A stretch of DNA of 64,000 bases, taken from positions 21,057 through 85,056 of the forward strand of contig JABXKC010000012.1 of the NCBI GenBank assembly GCA_013375495.1, read 5' to 3'. The notes under the pieces were generated by a model. The model saw only the letters and a list, made by a program, of their open reading frames with translations, ran no database searches and was not told the origin of the DNA. Made by a program: the position numbers and the translations under genes. Origin of the DNA: Promethearchaeota archaeon (GTDB lineage: Archaea; Asgardarchaeota; Lokiarchaeia; Sigynarchaeales; SOKP01). Position 1 is the stretch's first letter; each line of letters opens with the position of its first letter. This document shows positions 16,256-25,650 of the stretch, in pieces.

Positions 16256-18442
16256 TTAATTGATGTTAAGAACAATTTCATATTCAAAATTTTTCTTAAG
16301 TTTAAATTGAGTAAGAAGGTTCATCCCTTGGTATATCTTTTTATAACCCTCATCAGTGAACGCGTATGCAACAATCGGAAATTTATATATTTTTATGGAA
16401 CCTGTATCTGCTTTACTTTGACTAGATAATGAGAGTTCAAAGTTCAACTTATAAGACTCGTCGTAAGCTTTAAAGTGGTGACCGGAGTATTCGAATGGTT
16501 TTAGTAGTGGATTTTTTTTCTCTTCTAGAAACAACACTTGGTTACTTTCCCACTCAAATTTATTGGGATCACCGTTAAAAAAGAAAGGAAGGTCTACGCC
16601 TAAATCTAATTTTTCTAGTATCCTTTTTAACACTTCCTCTTCTCCAGATATTATTTGAAAATTCCCTTTTATTGTAATAATAATCTGATTTTCCTCAACC
16701 TTGATTAGCTTAAGGATCGTACAAGGGTAGCGCTCACTTGATTCTGGATCTTTTACCGTTCCAAAGTGTTCTAGTTCTAATATGGCAGATTTCTCATCTT
16801 TTTCATTTCTTATAACTTTAAATTCCCCATCAATATATGTTCCAAATTCGTAGTATTGGTCAATTTCAAGTTGTTTAAACGAAGTTTCCTTCTGAAAAAA
16901 TCGCAATCGTAACATATTTCTTTTATATCGATCAACCATTATCTCTTCTTCCTCAATATCCTCGTTATCGTGATAAGCTTCTGGCCATCGGGTTAATGTA
17001 TTTAGGAGATTATAAGATTTTGGTTTATAATCTAGTTCAAATATAGTCCCTCCATCTGAAGGGTTTATATATACATTCAAAATATCTGATTCGATTAGAA
17101 CATCCATTCTGCTATCCTTATTGAAGTCTAAAGGTGTTATTGAAATGAATGCATTTTCATTAGAATGGAATTCAGCATTCAATTTATCAATAATTTTTTC
17201 AGCGTTGATCAGATGAGAATACACGGAAAATCGCAAAAACTGTAAATACACACCTCCAAATAATCCATGCCAGTAGCTATCGTTGCATTGTGATTTATAT
17301 ATCTCCTTCCAAGCTTCAGCAATCTTTGTTTGTGTTTCGTTTCTTTTTTTTTCACTTTCCAATTTACCTACGAGTTTTTCAATTTGAATCAGTTTTTCTC
17401 GAACATAGAGCATTTTTTTATGCATATTATTTGATTCTGGATATTTTACTAAATAATATCTCCAAAATCCTCCTTTTAAAAATAAATATTCTTGATGTTT
17501 TTCCGGATCCTCTTTAAGATTTTTTCTAATCTTCTCAAAAATTTTTCTTTCTTTAGTTGGTAATACCCACTCTTCCATTTTGTCATAACTTGCCGTTGGT
17601 AGATATATTAAACTTTTTGCAGGATGAGTATCCATATATTCTGAAAGAGTAATCGATTTTATCCACTTATTCTTTATTATTTGTTCGAAAAAAGCAGGGA
17701 TAAAGGGTTTACCTTCGTCTCCTTCTACATGGCCCTGCCCTTCTATGTAACAAATTTCGTGAGTAGTGCCCCAAACACCCATTTTTTCAGCGTCAGACAT
17801 AAATAAAACGCATCTATCACCTTTCTCATTCGCAACTTTTTTCAAATATTCAATTGACATATATGTAGGTTTCCATGGGGCTAAGTACCTTAATTCTTCG
17901 TTAATTGGGAAGATTCTAAGTGTTTTTCCTTCGTCTTCTGTAACGTAAGAATAAAGTGTGTCTATCTCCGTTATACCTGTGGATCTAAAATGGTTATCGT
18001 CAACAATTACATATTTTAGCCTAACTTTACTTAAAAAAGAAGGATAATTTGGCTCCCAAACTCTCTCAGATAGCCATGCTCCTTTTACTTCTAATCCAAA
18101 TTCATTTTCTATTAGATTTGATAATAGATTCATTTGGGCAATTTTGTCTCTATCAGGAATAATCGCAAAAATAGGTTCATAATGGCCACCACCAATTATT
18201 TCGATCTGGCCCCTTTTAGCCATTTTCTTTAACAATTTTATAAAATCTGGTTTCTTATCTAAGAACCACTCCAATAAATTGCCTGAAAAGTGGAGAGTAA
18301 ACTTGATTTCTGGACATTTAAAGATATTCTCAATTAAAGGGCTGTATGCCTTATTATAGACATCTTCAATGACAGTATCGTAATTGTCGACTGGTTGATG
18401 AAAGTGGAATACAATTGGTAGGTAAATCTCTTTTTCACTCAT
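16256..18442 (-). CDS. GH57 4-alpha-glucanotransferase/alpha-amylase
   Basis: Numbered from the ATG at 18442 (728 residues); an upstream in-frame start at 18508 adds 22 hydrophobic residues with no family similarity. The GH57 barrel starts P-I-V-F-H-F-H-Q-P. The nucleophile is E126 in W-L-S-E-R-V-W-E-P and the acid/base D217 in M-S-D-A-E-K-M-G-V-W-G, close to the positions known for the Thermococcus litoralis 4-alpha-glucanotransferase (E123 and D214). The C-terminal half is the beta-rich DUF1925/1926-type region of that subfamily. No secretion signal, so it probably acts on cytosolic alpha-glucan. It is divergent from the maltokinase-like gene across a 160-base intergenic region, suggesting coordinated control. 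Confidence 0.85.
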   Translation of the reverse strand: MSEKEIYLPIVFHFHQPVDNYDTVIEDVYNKAYSPLIENIFKCPEIKFTLHFSGNLLEWFLDKKPDFIKLLKKMAKRGQIEIIGGGHYEPIFAIIPDRDKIAQMNLLSNLIENEFGLEVKGAWLSERVWEPNYPSFLSKVRLKYVIVDDNHFRSTGITEIDTLYSYVTEDEGKTLRIFPINEELRYLAPWKPTYMSIEYLKKVANEKGDRCVLFMSDAEKMGVWGTTHEICYIEGQGHVEGDEGKPFIPAFFEQIIKNKWIKSITLSEYMDTHPAKSLIYLPTASYDKMEEWVLPTKERKIFEKIRKNLKEDPEKHQEYLFLKGGFWRYYLVKYPESNNMHKKMLYVREKLIQIEKLVGKLESEKKRNETQTKIAEAWKEIYKSQCNDSYWHGLFGGVYLQFLRFSVYSHLINAEKIIDKLNAEFHSNENAFISITPLDFNKDSRMDVLIESDILNVYINPSDGGTIFELDYKPKSYNLLNTLTRWPEAYHDNEDIEEEEIMVDRYKRNMLRLRFFQKETSFKQLEIDQYYEFGTYIDGEFKVIRNEKDEKSAILELEHFGTVKDPESSERYPCTILKLIKVEENQIIITIKGNFQIISGEEEVLKRILEKLDLGVDLPFFFNGDPNKFEWESNQVLFLEEKKNPLLKPFEYSGHHFKAYDESYKLNFELSLSSQSKADTGSIKIYKFPIVAYAFTDEGYKKIYQGMNLLTQFKLKKNFEYEIVLNIN

Positions 18443-18603
18443 AATTAGGTAATAGAAATTTTTTATTATAAAAAAATTAAGTTTTAATGAATTTAAATTT
18501 CTTTGCAATTACTTTATTGATAAAAAGGAAACCTTTATTCAGATGGTTTTAAACTGTTTGATTTGGTAAAATCTTTAATTATAATTATAACTTAAAGATA
18601 TTT

Positions 18604-20340
18604 ATGAGAAATTATTTTGATAAAAATTTATTACAACAGGTTTTTAACTCTAACGAATTTAAAGGATGGCTCCTCTCAAGAAGATGGTTTGGAGATAAAT
18701 CTCTGTTATCAAACTTATCGTTTGAAGTTTCAATAACATATTTCAACTCAATTTCAGAAACCATTTTCTTAACGATTATTGAGATCACCTCACAAGATTA
18801 TGCTAAATTATATTTCTTTCCTATAATAATCTATGAGAAAATTCAAGATATTCTTGAACCAAAAGAAAACACGAGGACAAATGTTGTTAAATTAACTGAG
18901 AATACATTTAGCAAAATTGTTGCCTTAAGTGTCCATGACAATCAAAAAGAAAAAATACTTTATCTTAACCTAATCGAAGCAGAATATTGCGCTTTGTTTT
19001 GGAAAAAGATGCTTTTTGATAAAACAATTACAGAAACCTTTCCCAACATGTCTATGGACCTTACGCTATATTCTGAACAATTTGAAGACGAAATTAACAT
19101 GTCAAAGGTTCGTAATCTTATTGAAGCCAGTTTATATCCTGAGAGGTACGAATATGGGTTAGAACAACTAGGCGGTGGAAATACAACTAACTTATTATTT
19201 CTATTACATATATCAAATAAAAAAAAACCTCAGCAAAAGTCCAATTCATACGTTTTAAAATCATACAAAGAGTATTCAGGGAGTTTAGAACCAAGGAAAT
19301 TGTTTGTTTTAGTAAAAAATAATTTTCCTAACGCTCCAAAAATCTATGGAACTATAAAAATTCAGGAGAGAGAAACAATTGGTGTTCTCGAAGATGTTCC
19401 AAACATGGGAAACCTAGGAGATATTTATTGGAAAGAGCTTAATCACATGATTATTTCCGTTTTCAACAAAGTAAGTGACGATTTGTCCTCGCTTGAGAAT
19501 AAAGATAAGATGTCTGCGTACATAAAGGAATATTGCGCCGATTCTTTAAAAGTTTCTGAGTCGATAGGGTTCCAGATTAAGCAACTACACGAAGCTTTAA
19601 TAATACAAAACGACCCACTTTATTCGAAGGAGAAGGTTTTTAGTAAAGATTACTTGAAGAATTATTCAGATAAATTAAATTACATGGTAAATAGAATCCA
19701 AAATAACATGAGTAAAGGTTCCGAAGGCGCTTTTTATAAGTCACCTAAGATAACCTCAATACTTATTGATATTAAAGACATAATCGAAAAATTTCTTTCT
19801 GAATTCGATGTTGATCAGATCATAATACAACCGGTTCATCAAGATCTCCACTTTCAACAAATTCTCTACAACGAAATCAATGGGGATTATACATTCTATT
19901 TTATCGATTTTGAAGGTGACCCTCAACTTTCTGATGAACAAAAAAAGCAAAAATTCCCTGTTGAAAAAGATTTAGGCAGTTTTTTGAGATCGTTAAGTTA
20001 TATTAAATTTAATACGTTACTCAATTTCATTGAGAGATATTTTGTTGATAAAGAGAAATTCGAAGTTCCTGCAGAATTCCTCTACAATCTTTACTTTAGA
20101 AAATCTTCGAAAATTTCTCAAAGACATAAAAAACTAGAAATTGCGTTGAAACTCCTTAATTTATGGGAAAATAAGTTAATGAGTAAAATACTCGAGAAAA
20201 GTCTTAACCTTCATTTTACATTAATTAATTACTTTACTATTGAAAGAGTATTACACGAATTAGCCTATGAACTACTCTTCAGACCACAAAATATAATAAT
20301 TCCAATACTTGGTCTTAAAGAAATAATTGACAAATATTAG
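18604..20340 (+). CDS. Maltokinase-like sugar kinase (aminoglycoside phosphotransferase fold)
   Basis: 578 residues. The N-terminus W-L-L-S-R-R-W-F-G-D-K-S (about 22-33) is the signature of the maltokinase N-terminal cap domain. The kinase domain includes G-G-G-N-T-T-N (about 191-197), the catalytic H412-Q-D414-L-H-F-Q-Q segment and the metal-binding D-F-E-G-D-P motif near 436. The usual catalytic loop is H-G-D; here it is H-Q-D, but the Asp is kept. Maltokinases phosphorylate maltose (to maltose 1-phosphate) with ATP. Together with the divergent GH57 gene and the GH13 at 37-40 kb, a role in alpha-glucan or trehalose conversion is likely. A GlgE or trehalose synthase partner is not proven here. 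Confidence 0.75.
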   Translation: MRNYFDKNLLQQVFNSNEFKGWLLSRRWFGDKSLLSNLSFEVSITYFNSISETIFLTIIEITSQDYAKLYFFPIIIYEKIQDILEPKENTRTNVVKLTENTFSKIVALSVHDNQKEKILYLNLIEAEYCALFWKKMLFDKTITETFPNMSMDLTLYSEQFEDEINMSKVRNLIEASLYPERYEYGLEQLGGGNTTNLLFLLHISNKKKPQQKSNSYVLKSYKEYSGSLEPRKLFVLVKNNFPNAPKIYGTIKIQERETIGVLEDVPNMGNLGDIYWKELNHMIISVFNKVSDDLSSLENKDKMSAYIKEYCADSLKVSESIGFQIKQLHEALIIQNDPLYSKEKVFSKDYLKNYSDKLNYMVNRIQNNMSKGSEGAFYKSPKITSILIDIKDIIEKFLSEFDVDQIIIQPVHQDLHFQQILYNEINGDYTFYFIDFEGDPQLSDEQKKQKFPVEKDLGSFLRSLSYIKFNTLLNFIERYFVDKEKFEVPAEFLYNLYFRKSSKISQRHKKLEIALKLLNLWENKLMSKILEKSLNLHFTLINYFTIERVLHELAYELLFRPQNIIIPILGLKEIIDKY

Positions 20341-20348
20341 GTATTTTT

Positions 20349-20963
20349 CTACTCTTCATTATTTTCTGGAATTTTAGCAAATTCATATGAATAATGGGAG
20401 GATGAGATATCTAGCTCTTTGATCTGATTTTTATATTTTTGGCGTAAACTTTTATTTCCTTTCATTTCTTCCTCGATATAGTTAGGATTTAGCTCTTTTT
20501 GCTCGAATAAGCGCCATAAAAAGGCTTCAACAAACTTTTTCGGTCCAAATTTTTTTACAACTAAAAGATTGTTATTATCATCAAGAATACTACTAAAAAA
20601 ACCTAAATTATCGCAAAAATCAACTTTGTAATGTATATCTTCTTGCTTTCCATAAATTCTAGCAATATCATTTATGAATACTCCCAATTTATCTCCAAAG
20701 TTTAATTGTTCGCTTTCATCCAATCGTTCAATTAGATTTCGTAAGAAACTTCGCTTTACAACGACTAAATCGCGATCATTTAACGATTGAAGTGCTGATT
20801 TCTGTTTTATCACATATTTTGAAAGCTCTAAATAATTTTTAATTAGACTAGTTTTGGTAGTTCCTATCCTTTCGTTCATTTTATCTAAATATTCGTTCAG
20901 TTCTTCATCAATTCTTATCGTTATAACCTTGGTTGGTTTTTTTGGTGCAATATTCTTACTCAA
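20349..20963 (-). CDS. Ribbon-helix-helix protein with C-terminal domain of unknown function
   Basis: 204 residues. After a Lys/Pro-rich start, T-K-V-I-T-I-R-I-D-E-E-L-N-E-Y-L-D (about 12-28) forms the beta strand and first helix of an RHH domain, followed by the second helix T-K-T-S-L-I-K-N-Y-L. The remaining 150 residues have no recognised family; they include an acidic region and could sense a ligand or dimerise. Likely a DNA-binding regulator. Start is TTG; convergent with the maltokinase gene, 8 bases apart. The long gap upstream (20964-21579) may contain its operator. Confidence 0.6.
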   Translation of the reverse strand: MSKNIAPKKPTKVITIRIDEELNEYLDKMNERIGTTKTSLIKNYLELSKYVIKQKSALQSLNDRDLVVVKRSFLRNLIERLDESEQLNFGDKLGVFINDIARIYGKQEDIHYKVDFCDNLGFFSSILDDNNNLLVVKKFGPKKFVEAFLWRLFEQKELNPNYIEEEMKGNKSLRQKYKNQIKELDISSSHYSYEFAKIPENNEE

Positions 20964-21579
20964 TTAAGATCAACTCTTATTTAATTTATTGTAGAATTTG
21001 TATGCATTTAATTATATATGTTACTATTGTAATCAAAGTATTTTAATTATTATATTTTTAAGAAAATATAATGGGAAATTTATGTGAATTTATTAGCTTT
21101 TATTTCTTTCCTCTTGGTGTAAAAAAACTATAATCTAATGTATGAGACAATTATGATAAGCTCAGAATCTCAAGTAATTTAAGCATACTTAACTAATTTG
21201 TCTTATTATTTTTGCATTAATGAAAAAAAAAATATTTCTAAAATTCGTTTTAAAGTATTACTTTTTAAATAGACAACTTTTTGATTAAAAAAGGTGATAA
21301 GTTAATTAGAATAATTTTAGCATCACTTTATCATAAAAGTAAACTAAAGAATCTAAGAAAGATTTCAAGTCGTTTGACTATAGATTTAGAAGTCAGACTA
21401 TTTCGGAAATATTTTTCGCGTCTATTTTTACTTGTATTAATTGTAGGAGAATGTAACATATGTAGTAAAATGTTATCGAATGAATATTGAATTACACTTA
21501 AAAGTATGAATAAACTTTGTAATTATGTATCCCAAGATAAAAGATCACTTAAATTTTTGTGTAGGGTTAGATTATATTT
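20964..21579. other. 616-base intergenic region without a convincing gene
   Basis: Very A+T-rich. It separates two divergent regulator genes (RHH, minus; ArsR-like, plus). An imperfect inverted repeat, AGACAA near 21146 with TTGTCT near 21199, could form a stem in RNA. A 69-codon frame (21281-21490) starts at TTG without a ribosome-binding site and has no coding character. Several TATA-like stretches exist, but none can be assigned with confidence. Confidence 0.4.
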
Positions 21580-21966
21580 ATGGAGTTGAGTGAAACTAAT
21601 ATATCAAATTCTGAATTGACAGATTCAGAATTAAAAAAAACAGAAGTGAATGAAGTATTAGAATTAGATCTGTATAAAGAAAATCATGGTCCCAACATGA
21701 ATAACTCTGACAAACAAATCGAAGACATAGCTAAAGCACTCACGTCAGGAACAAGACGCTCGATCCTTCGCCTAATTCAAAAAACAAATGAGGCGATGGA
21801 TGTTTCTAACATTGCTTCAATTTTAAACATGACAGAAGCCAATATATCAGCTCAAATTAAAAAACTTCAAGAAGCAGGGTTAATCTATTGCGACTATTGC
21901 TCGGGAAATCACGGTGTTAGAAAAATAAGTAAAGTGAAATTTAATAAAGTAATCATAAATATCTGA
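21580..21966 (+). CDS. ArsR-like winged-helix transcription regulator
   Basis: 128 residues. An acidic, Ser/Thr/Asn-rich N-terminal extension (about 1-45) precedes a compact winged helix: I-A-K-A-L-T-S-G-T-R-R-S-I-L-R-L-I (helix 1), V-S-N-I-A-S-I-L-N-M-T-E-A-N-I-S-A-Q-I-K-K-L (recognition helix) and a wing containing C-D-Y-C. That C-x2-C (about 105-108) could bind a metal or sense redox, but this is speculative. The N-terminal extension is unusual for the family. Confidence 0.7.
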   Translation: MELSETNISNSELTDSELKKTEVNEVLELDLYKENHGPNMNNSDKQIEDIAKALTSGTRRSILRLIQKTNEAMDVSNIASILNMTEANISAQIKKLQEAGLIYCDYCSGNHGVRKISKVKFNKVIINI

Positions 21967-22008
21967 GAAAACACTTTTTTTACCGTGAGAGTTTTAGAAT
22001 ATTTGTAC

Positions 22009-23154
22009 CTAGTTCTCGCGGAAATTAGAAATTAACACATTTTTGATCTTTTCAAAGTGTCCTAAATTTACTGATAGGAGGTCTTCTAGGGCGTCATTTA
22101 AACCTGTTTTTTCAATTTTCTCAATTATTTTATAGTATGGACTTTTTTTGAGAGTTTTTACGAGTGCTTTATTTTCTTCGAGTTTATTTAACAAATAATC
22201 GCTACATTTTATTCCTTCGATACTTAAAATTTTTTGAATAATTGATAACAGCATTGTGTCAAAAGTAACTCTTAAGATGATTTCTCTATCGAAATCTTTT
22301 TTAGTGTGAAAAAGATAGTCTTTAAGTAGTGATATTGATTCTTTGAATAGTTTGATAGAATCGAGTCCAAGACTTTCAATTCTATCATTAAATTCTACAT
22401 TCCTTGTAGCTGTTAAGCATATCGCTGAAAATGTTTGATATTCAGCTACAAAATGAATGAATCTGGCCTTGGCGTTTAACACTGTATTTTTAGATTCTGC
22501 ATCTTTTAATAAATCTTCAAGGTTATCTAGCGATTTTTTAAAATATGTAGAAATAGTATAAAATTTCTCTGCAGCGGCTTCGAATTCTTTATTAATAAGT
22601 AAAGAGTGGGCGTTTTTTTCTTCTTGCTTATAAAGTTCGTCGAATTCATTTAAGATCATAACTGCTTTTAAAATCAATTGCTTTCCTGTATCTTTTGTTA
22701 ACTGGGATCGTTCAAACGATTGACCCGCTTCTAATAGGAGAATAGAAGCTAGATTTTTATATTCTTCTGGATCTGATTCTAGTAAATAATCCGAAGCTTT
22801 TTTCCAACTTTCCCCTGCAGTTTCCCAATCTTTCATCCTAAAAGAAATATTTCCTAATTGAATTAGCAATTTTGCTGATATTTCGTATAGTTTTAATTCT
22901 TCAGTTTTTCGAATGATTGATTTTAATCTGTACGTTGCGTGAATGTTGTTCCTAAATTGAGAAATTATGTGAGTAATTCTGATATATAATTCATCTAATT
23001 TAATATAACCGCCTAAATCGAGGTATATTTGTGCTGCTTTCTCATATTCTCTTATTGATTCTTCTCCTTTCCCTTCATCGGCTAACATTTCAGCAGAATC
23101 AATTAGTTTGATCGCTTCAACTTCTCTTTCTTCTTTATCGTCGTTGTTATACAT
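22009..23154 (-). CDS. TPR-like helical repeat protein
   Basis: 381 residues, all alpha-helical in appearance, with no TM or signal. The first 160 residues contain TPR-like units such as A-E-M-L-A-D-E-G-K-G-E-E-S-I-R-E-Y-E-K-A-A-Q-I-Y-L-D-L-G and W-E-T-A-G-E-S-W-K-K-A-S-D-Y-L, reminiscent of the SNAP/TPR superhelix. The C-terminal half is less regular. Helical solenoids of this kind act as protein-interaction scaffolds and are frequent in Asgard genomes near GTPases. It is followed upstream by the MtrH-like and VWA genes on the same strand, separated by 150 bases. Confidence 0.6.
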   Translation of the reverse strand: MYNNDDKEEREVEAIKLIDSAEMLADEGKGEESIREYEKAAQIYLDLGGYIKLDELYIRITHIISQFRNNIHATYRLKSIIRKTEELKLYEISAKLLIQLGNISFRMKDWETAGESWKKASDYLLESDPEEYKNLASILLLEAGQSFERSQLTKDTGKQLILKAVMILNEFDELYKQEEKNAHSLLINKEFEAAAEKFYTISTYFKKSLDNLEDLLKDAESKNTVLNAKARFIHFVAEYQTFSAICLTATRNVEFNDRIESLGLDSIKLFKESISLLKDYLFHTKKDFDREIILRVTFDTMLLSIIQKILSIEGIKCSDYLLNKLEENKALVKTLKKSPYYKIIEKIEKTGLNDALEDLLSVNLGHFEKIKNVLISNFREN

Positions 23155-23304
23155 GATCAGGATAACACTTTTAATTAGAGTTTAATGTGATCTCAGTAAT
23201 TAGGAATCCTAATTAAGTAATCTATAAGCTATATTACTTAAGTAATTGTATGCAATTAACCTTATTTAAATTTTGATACTAAATAATTTTCTTATTTTTT
23301 ACGA

Positions 23305-24258
23305 TTATAAATTATCAAACAGCCTAATATTGTTGTTTTTCATCACGCTTTTTAACTCTATAGCTTGATAAACAGACGCAAAACATTCTTTTGCATCTTC
23401 GATTGCTCCATAAAATATAAAGTTAGAGTACCAGGACGCTATAAACATAACACTTGCTTTACGATACTTAGTGTGAAATTTAAGATTTAATCTGGGTGAA
23501 GAATATTTAAAAAGAAAAAGTGTAGGTGCCGTGCCCACAGGGAGTCTAAGAGATTTACTAACTATCTGTTGTGTATCAAGGATGTGAGAAAAGCTTTCAA
23601 TATCAATTACACCCCCATCGATCCAGATTTTTTCTATGCTCAATTCTTTCAATCCATCTATAATACTAAGATCACCCGGTTGATTCTTTTCTGTAATATA
23701 GGCATACCTCTGCGTTGAACTCATGTTACTGGCTCCAAGGATTAAAACTACAACCGATGATATTCTGTTCTTCTTTATGAGTTCAAGTTCTTTTTTATTC
23801 TTGAGGTTTGATATCGAGTTATATATATACTCGTCCGATTTGATACCTTCTTCATTTAAATATTCAATCCCAGCAATTTTTGCATCAAAACTACCACCTA
23901 AAACAAACGGGGGATCATAGGCGTCTAAATAAAATTCTAGATATTTGACCATAGCTTCAGGTGTAACAGCAGATATTTCAACTAAATCTGGAAGTTTATA
24001 CTGATTTGCTAAACTTTTTTGCATATCAATTCTTTTTTTTGCCCTATTCACATCAAACTGAAGATCGTCCTTCCTGTCAATAAGCGTTTGACCCTGATAA
24101 AACATGGTACCTATTAAAATTGGGGGTAACTCAAAATTACCATACCCTAATTTCGTACTACCATATAAAAAATAATCTTCCATCATACCTAGTCCGTTAA
24201 TTAAATTGGTTGATAAGATAAAATATCTTTCATCTATATTTATAGATAATATTTGCAC
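23305..24258 (-). CDS. MtrH-like methyl-tetrahydropterin/corrinoid methyltransferase subunit
   Basis: 317 residues. It matches the MtrH layout: P-P-I-L-I-G-T-M-F-Y-Q-G-Q (about 45-57), the P-D-L-V-E-I-S-A-V-T-P-E-A-M-V-K-Y-L segment, P-P-F-V-L-G-G-S-F-D-A-K-I-A-G, and L-P-V-G-T-A-P-T near the C-terminus. MtrH-family proteins move methyl groups between tetrahydromethanopterin (or tetrahydrofolate) and a corrinoid protein. No MtrA-G or corrinoid-protein gene is in the window, so this is a stand-alone MtrH-like gene, as used in some methylotrophic systems. It follows the VWA gene by only 20 bases, an unexpected pairing. The first 35 residues are longer than usual, and a start at one of the Met residues near position 25 is possible. 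Confidence 0.7.
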   Translation of the reverse strand: MQILSINIDERYFILSTNLINGLGMMEDYFLYGSTKLGYGNFELPPILIGTMFYQGQTLIDRKDDLQFDVNRAKKRIDMQKSLANQYKLPDLVEISAVTPEAMVKYLEFYLDAYDPPFVLGGSFDAKIAGIEYLNEEGIKSDEYIYNSISNLKNKKELELIKKNRISSVVVLILGASNMSSTQRYAYITEKNQPGDLSIIDGLKELSIEKIWIDGGVIDIESFSHILDTQQIVSKSLRLPVGTAPTLFLFKYSSPRLNLKFHTKYRKASVMFIASWYSNFIFYGAIEDAKECFASVYQAIELKSVMKNNNIRLFDNL

Positions 24259-24278
24259 GAATGTTTTAAAAAGGAAGA

Positions 24279-25478
24279 TTAATATTGATGCAGTTTAACA
24301 CCGCAGTTTTTGCATCTACTTTTTTGTAAATCTTTAAAACATTTTTCATGGTACAAAGTATCGCAGTTTTGGCACTTTAAGATATTTTGCCCTTCTTCAA
24401 AAATAAAATTACACACAGGACAAGAACCAAACATTGCGTCCGAATCCAAGTCGCTGAATTTAATTGATTCTACATGAGAACGCTCGGGTCTTGCCGGGCC
24501 CTTTTTTTTTTTAATTATTGGTTTCGCTAGAGATGTGAGTTTTTGAGCTTGGGATACTTCAGTTGGAATTTTTAATAAATAGTAACAATGAGGGCATCGC
24601 ACCGCTCCAGCTTGTTTCATTTTTCTCTCTTTTTGGGAATTAGCCCAAGAGGATAAACAATGCACATGATAAGGCGCTTGGCAGTTAGGACAATATCTAC
24701 CGCTAATGTAGAACGAACTTTTCGTATAAGGATTTACATCAGAAAAACAGATTGAACACTTTTTATAATCTGCTAAGCCCCTAATCTGTAATAAACGCTG
24801 CTCTTGGTCTTTAGTTAAATCTTGAACTCTTAAAAGATCAGCAGCAATTTTTCTGAGAAAAGCAGGATTTTCAATATAAGAAGTAGCCCCATCACCATAA
24901 GTTTTTATATTTGAGATTGCTAAGTCGTGTGCTGCTTGTAATAAGGATTGCTCGTCGTTATTGTAATAATAATTGCCCCCCGTGAGATCACTCATCCTTT
25001 TTAAGGTATTAAGAGGAGATAGTTCGCCTAGACGAAATGAATCTATTTTTATATTTAAACCTTGAGCCAAGCGCGCCATTTTCAATGGATCAATAGACAT
25101 CTTAGTGAAGTTTCCGTCAGAAATCACAAGAATACGAGGAATTTTAGCCTCGATTTTCCGTAATTCTGAGATAATCAATTTAATTGAAAGTCCTAAAGCC
25201 TCTCCCATTGCAGACTTCCCTGAGACTTCTAGAGAGTCTAGGGCTTCGAAAATATTACTTGCGTTATTTGTAAAATCCAGTTTTTTTTTTGGTTTATCAG
25301 AAAAATTAACCACCGCAAAGGCACTTGAGTTATCTTCTGCAAATCTTTCATTTATTAATTTTTTCACAGCATCTACGCTGCTTTTCATGCGATTTGGTTT
25401 ATAATCTGCTCGGTACATAGACCTAGATGTGTCAATACAGATAACTATATTTTCTGGGTGCCGTTCAGCCAAGATCAA
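24279..25478 (-). CDS. VWA protein with two C4HC3 RING/PHD-like zinc modules
   Basis: 399 residues. The VWA domain (about 8-195) has an intact MIDAS D16-T-S18-R-S20 and the later I-S-D-G motif. Two cross-brace zinc modules follow with the same ligand order: C241, C244, C263, C266, H271, C274, C295, C298; then, after a Lys/Pro linker, C353, C356, C369, C372, H377, C380, C389, C392. The order VWA, zinc module, RING-like module is that of eukaryotic TFIIH p44/Ssl1, and RING-type modules also serve as ubiquitin ligases, which some Asgard archaea encode. Both are inferences from architecture. Start TTG. It probably shares a transcript with the MtrH-like gene. Confidence 0.7.
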   Translation of the reverse strand: MILAERHPENIVICIDTSRSMYRADYKPNRMKSSVDAVKKLINERFAEDNSSAFAVVNFSDKPKKKLDFTNNASNIFEALDSLEVSGKSAMGEALGLSIKLIISELRKIEAKIPRILVISDGNFTKMSIDPLKMARLAQGLNIKIDSFRLGELSPLNTLKRMSDLTGGNYYYNNDEQSLLQAAHDLAISNIKTYGDGATSYIENPAFLRKIAADLLRVQDLTKDQEQRLLQIRGLADYKKCSICFSDVNPYTKSSFYISGRYCPNCQAPYHVHCLSSWANSQKERKMKQAGAVRCPHCYYLLKIPTEVSQAQKLTSLAKPIIKKKKGPARPERSHVESIKFSDLDSDAMFGSCPVCNFIFEEGQNILKCQNCDTLYHEKCFKDLQKSRCKNCGVKLHQY

Positions 25479-25650
25479 ATACCCTTTATGCTTTTACAAA
25501 AGCCCTTATTTATTTCTAAAATTTATATGATACAATAAGAATAAATAATTATGTTTTTCCACAAAACTAAAATTTTATTAATTAGATATTTTACTATAAA
25601 ATAAAGTTACACTATAAATTAACTTAAATTGATATTAAATCCGATGTAGC

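Noticed and set aside
21281..21490. 69-codon frame in the intergenic region
   Set aside because: TTG start without ribosome-binding site, composition follows the A+T-rich background, no domain or TM pattern.
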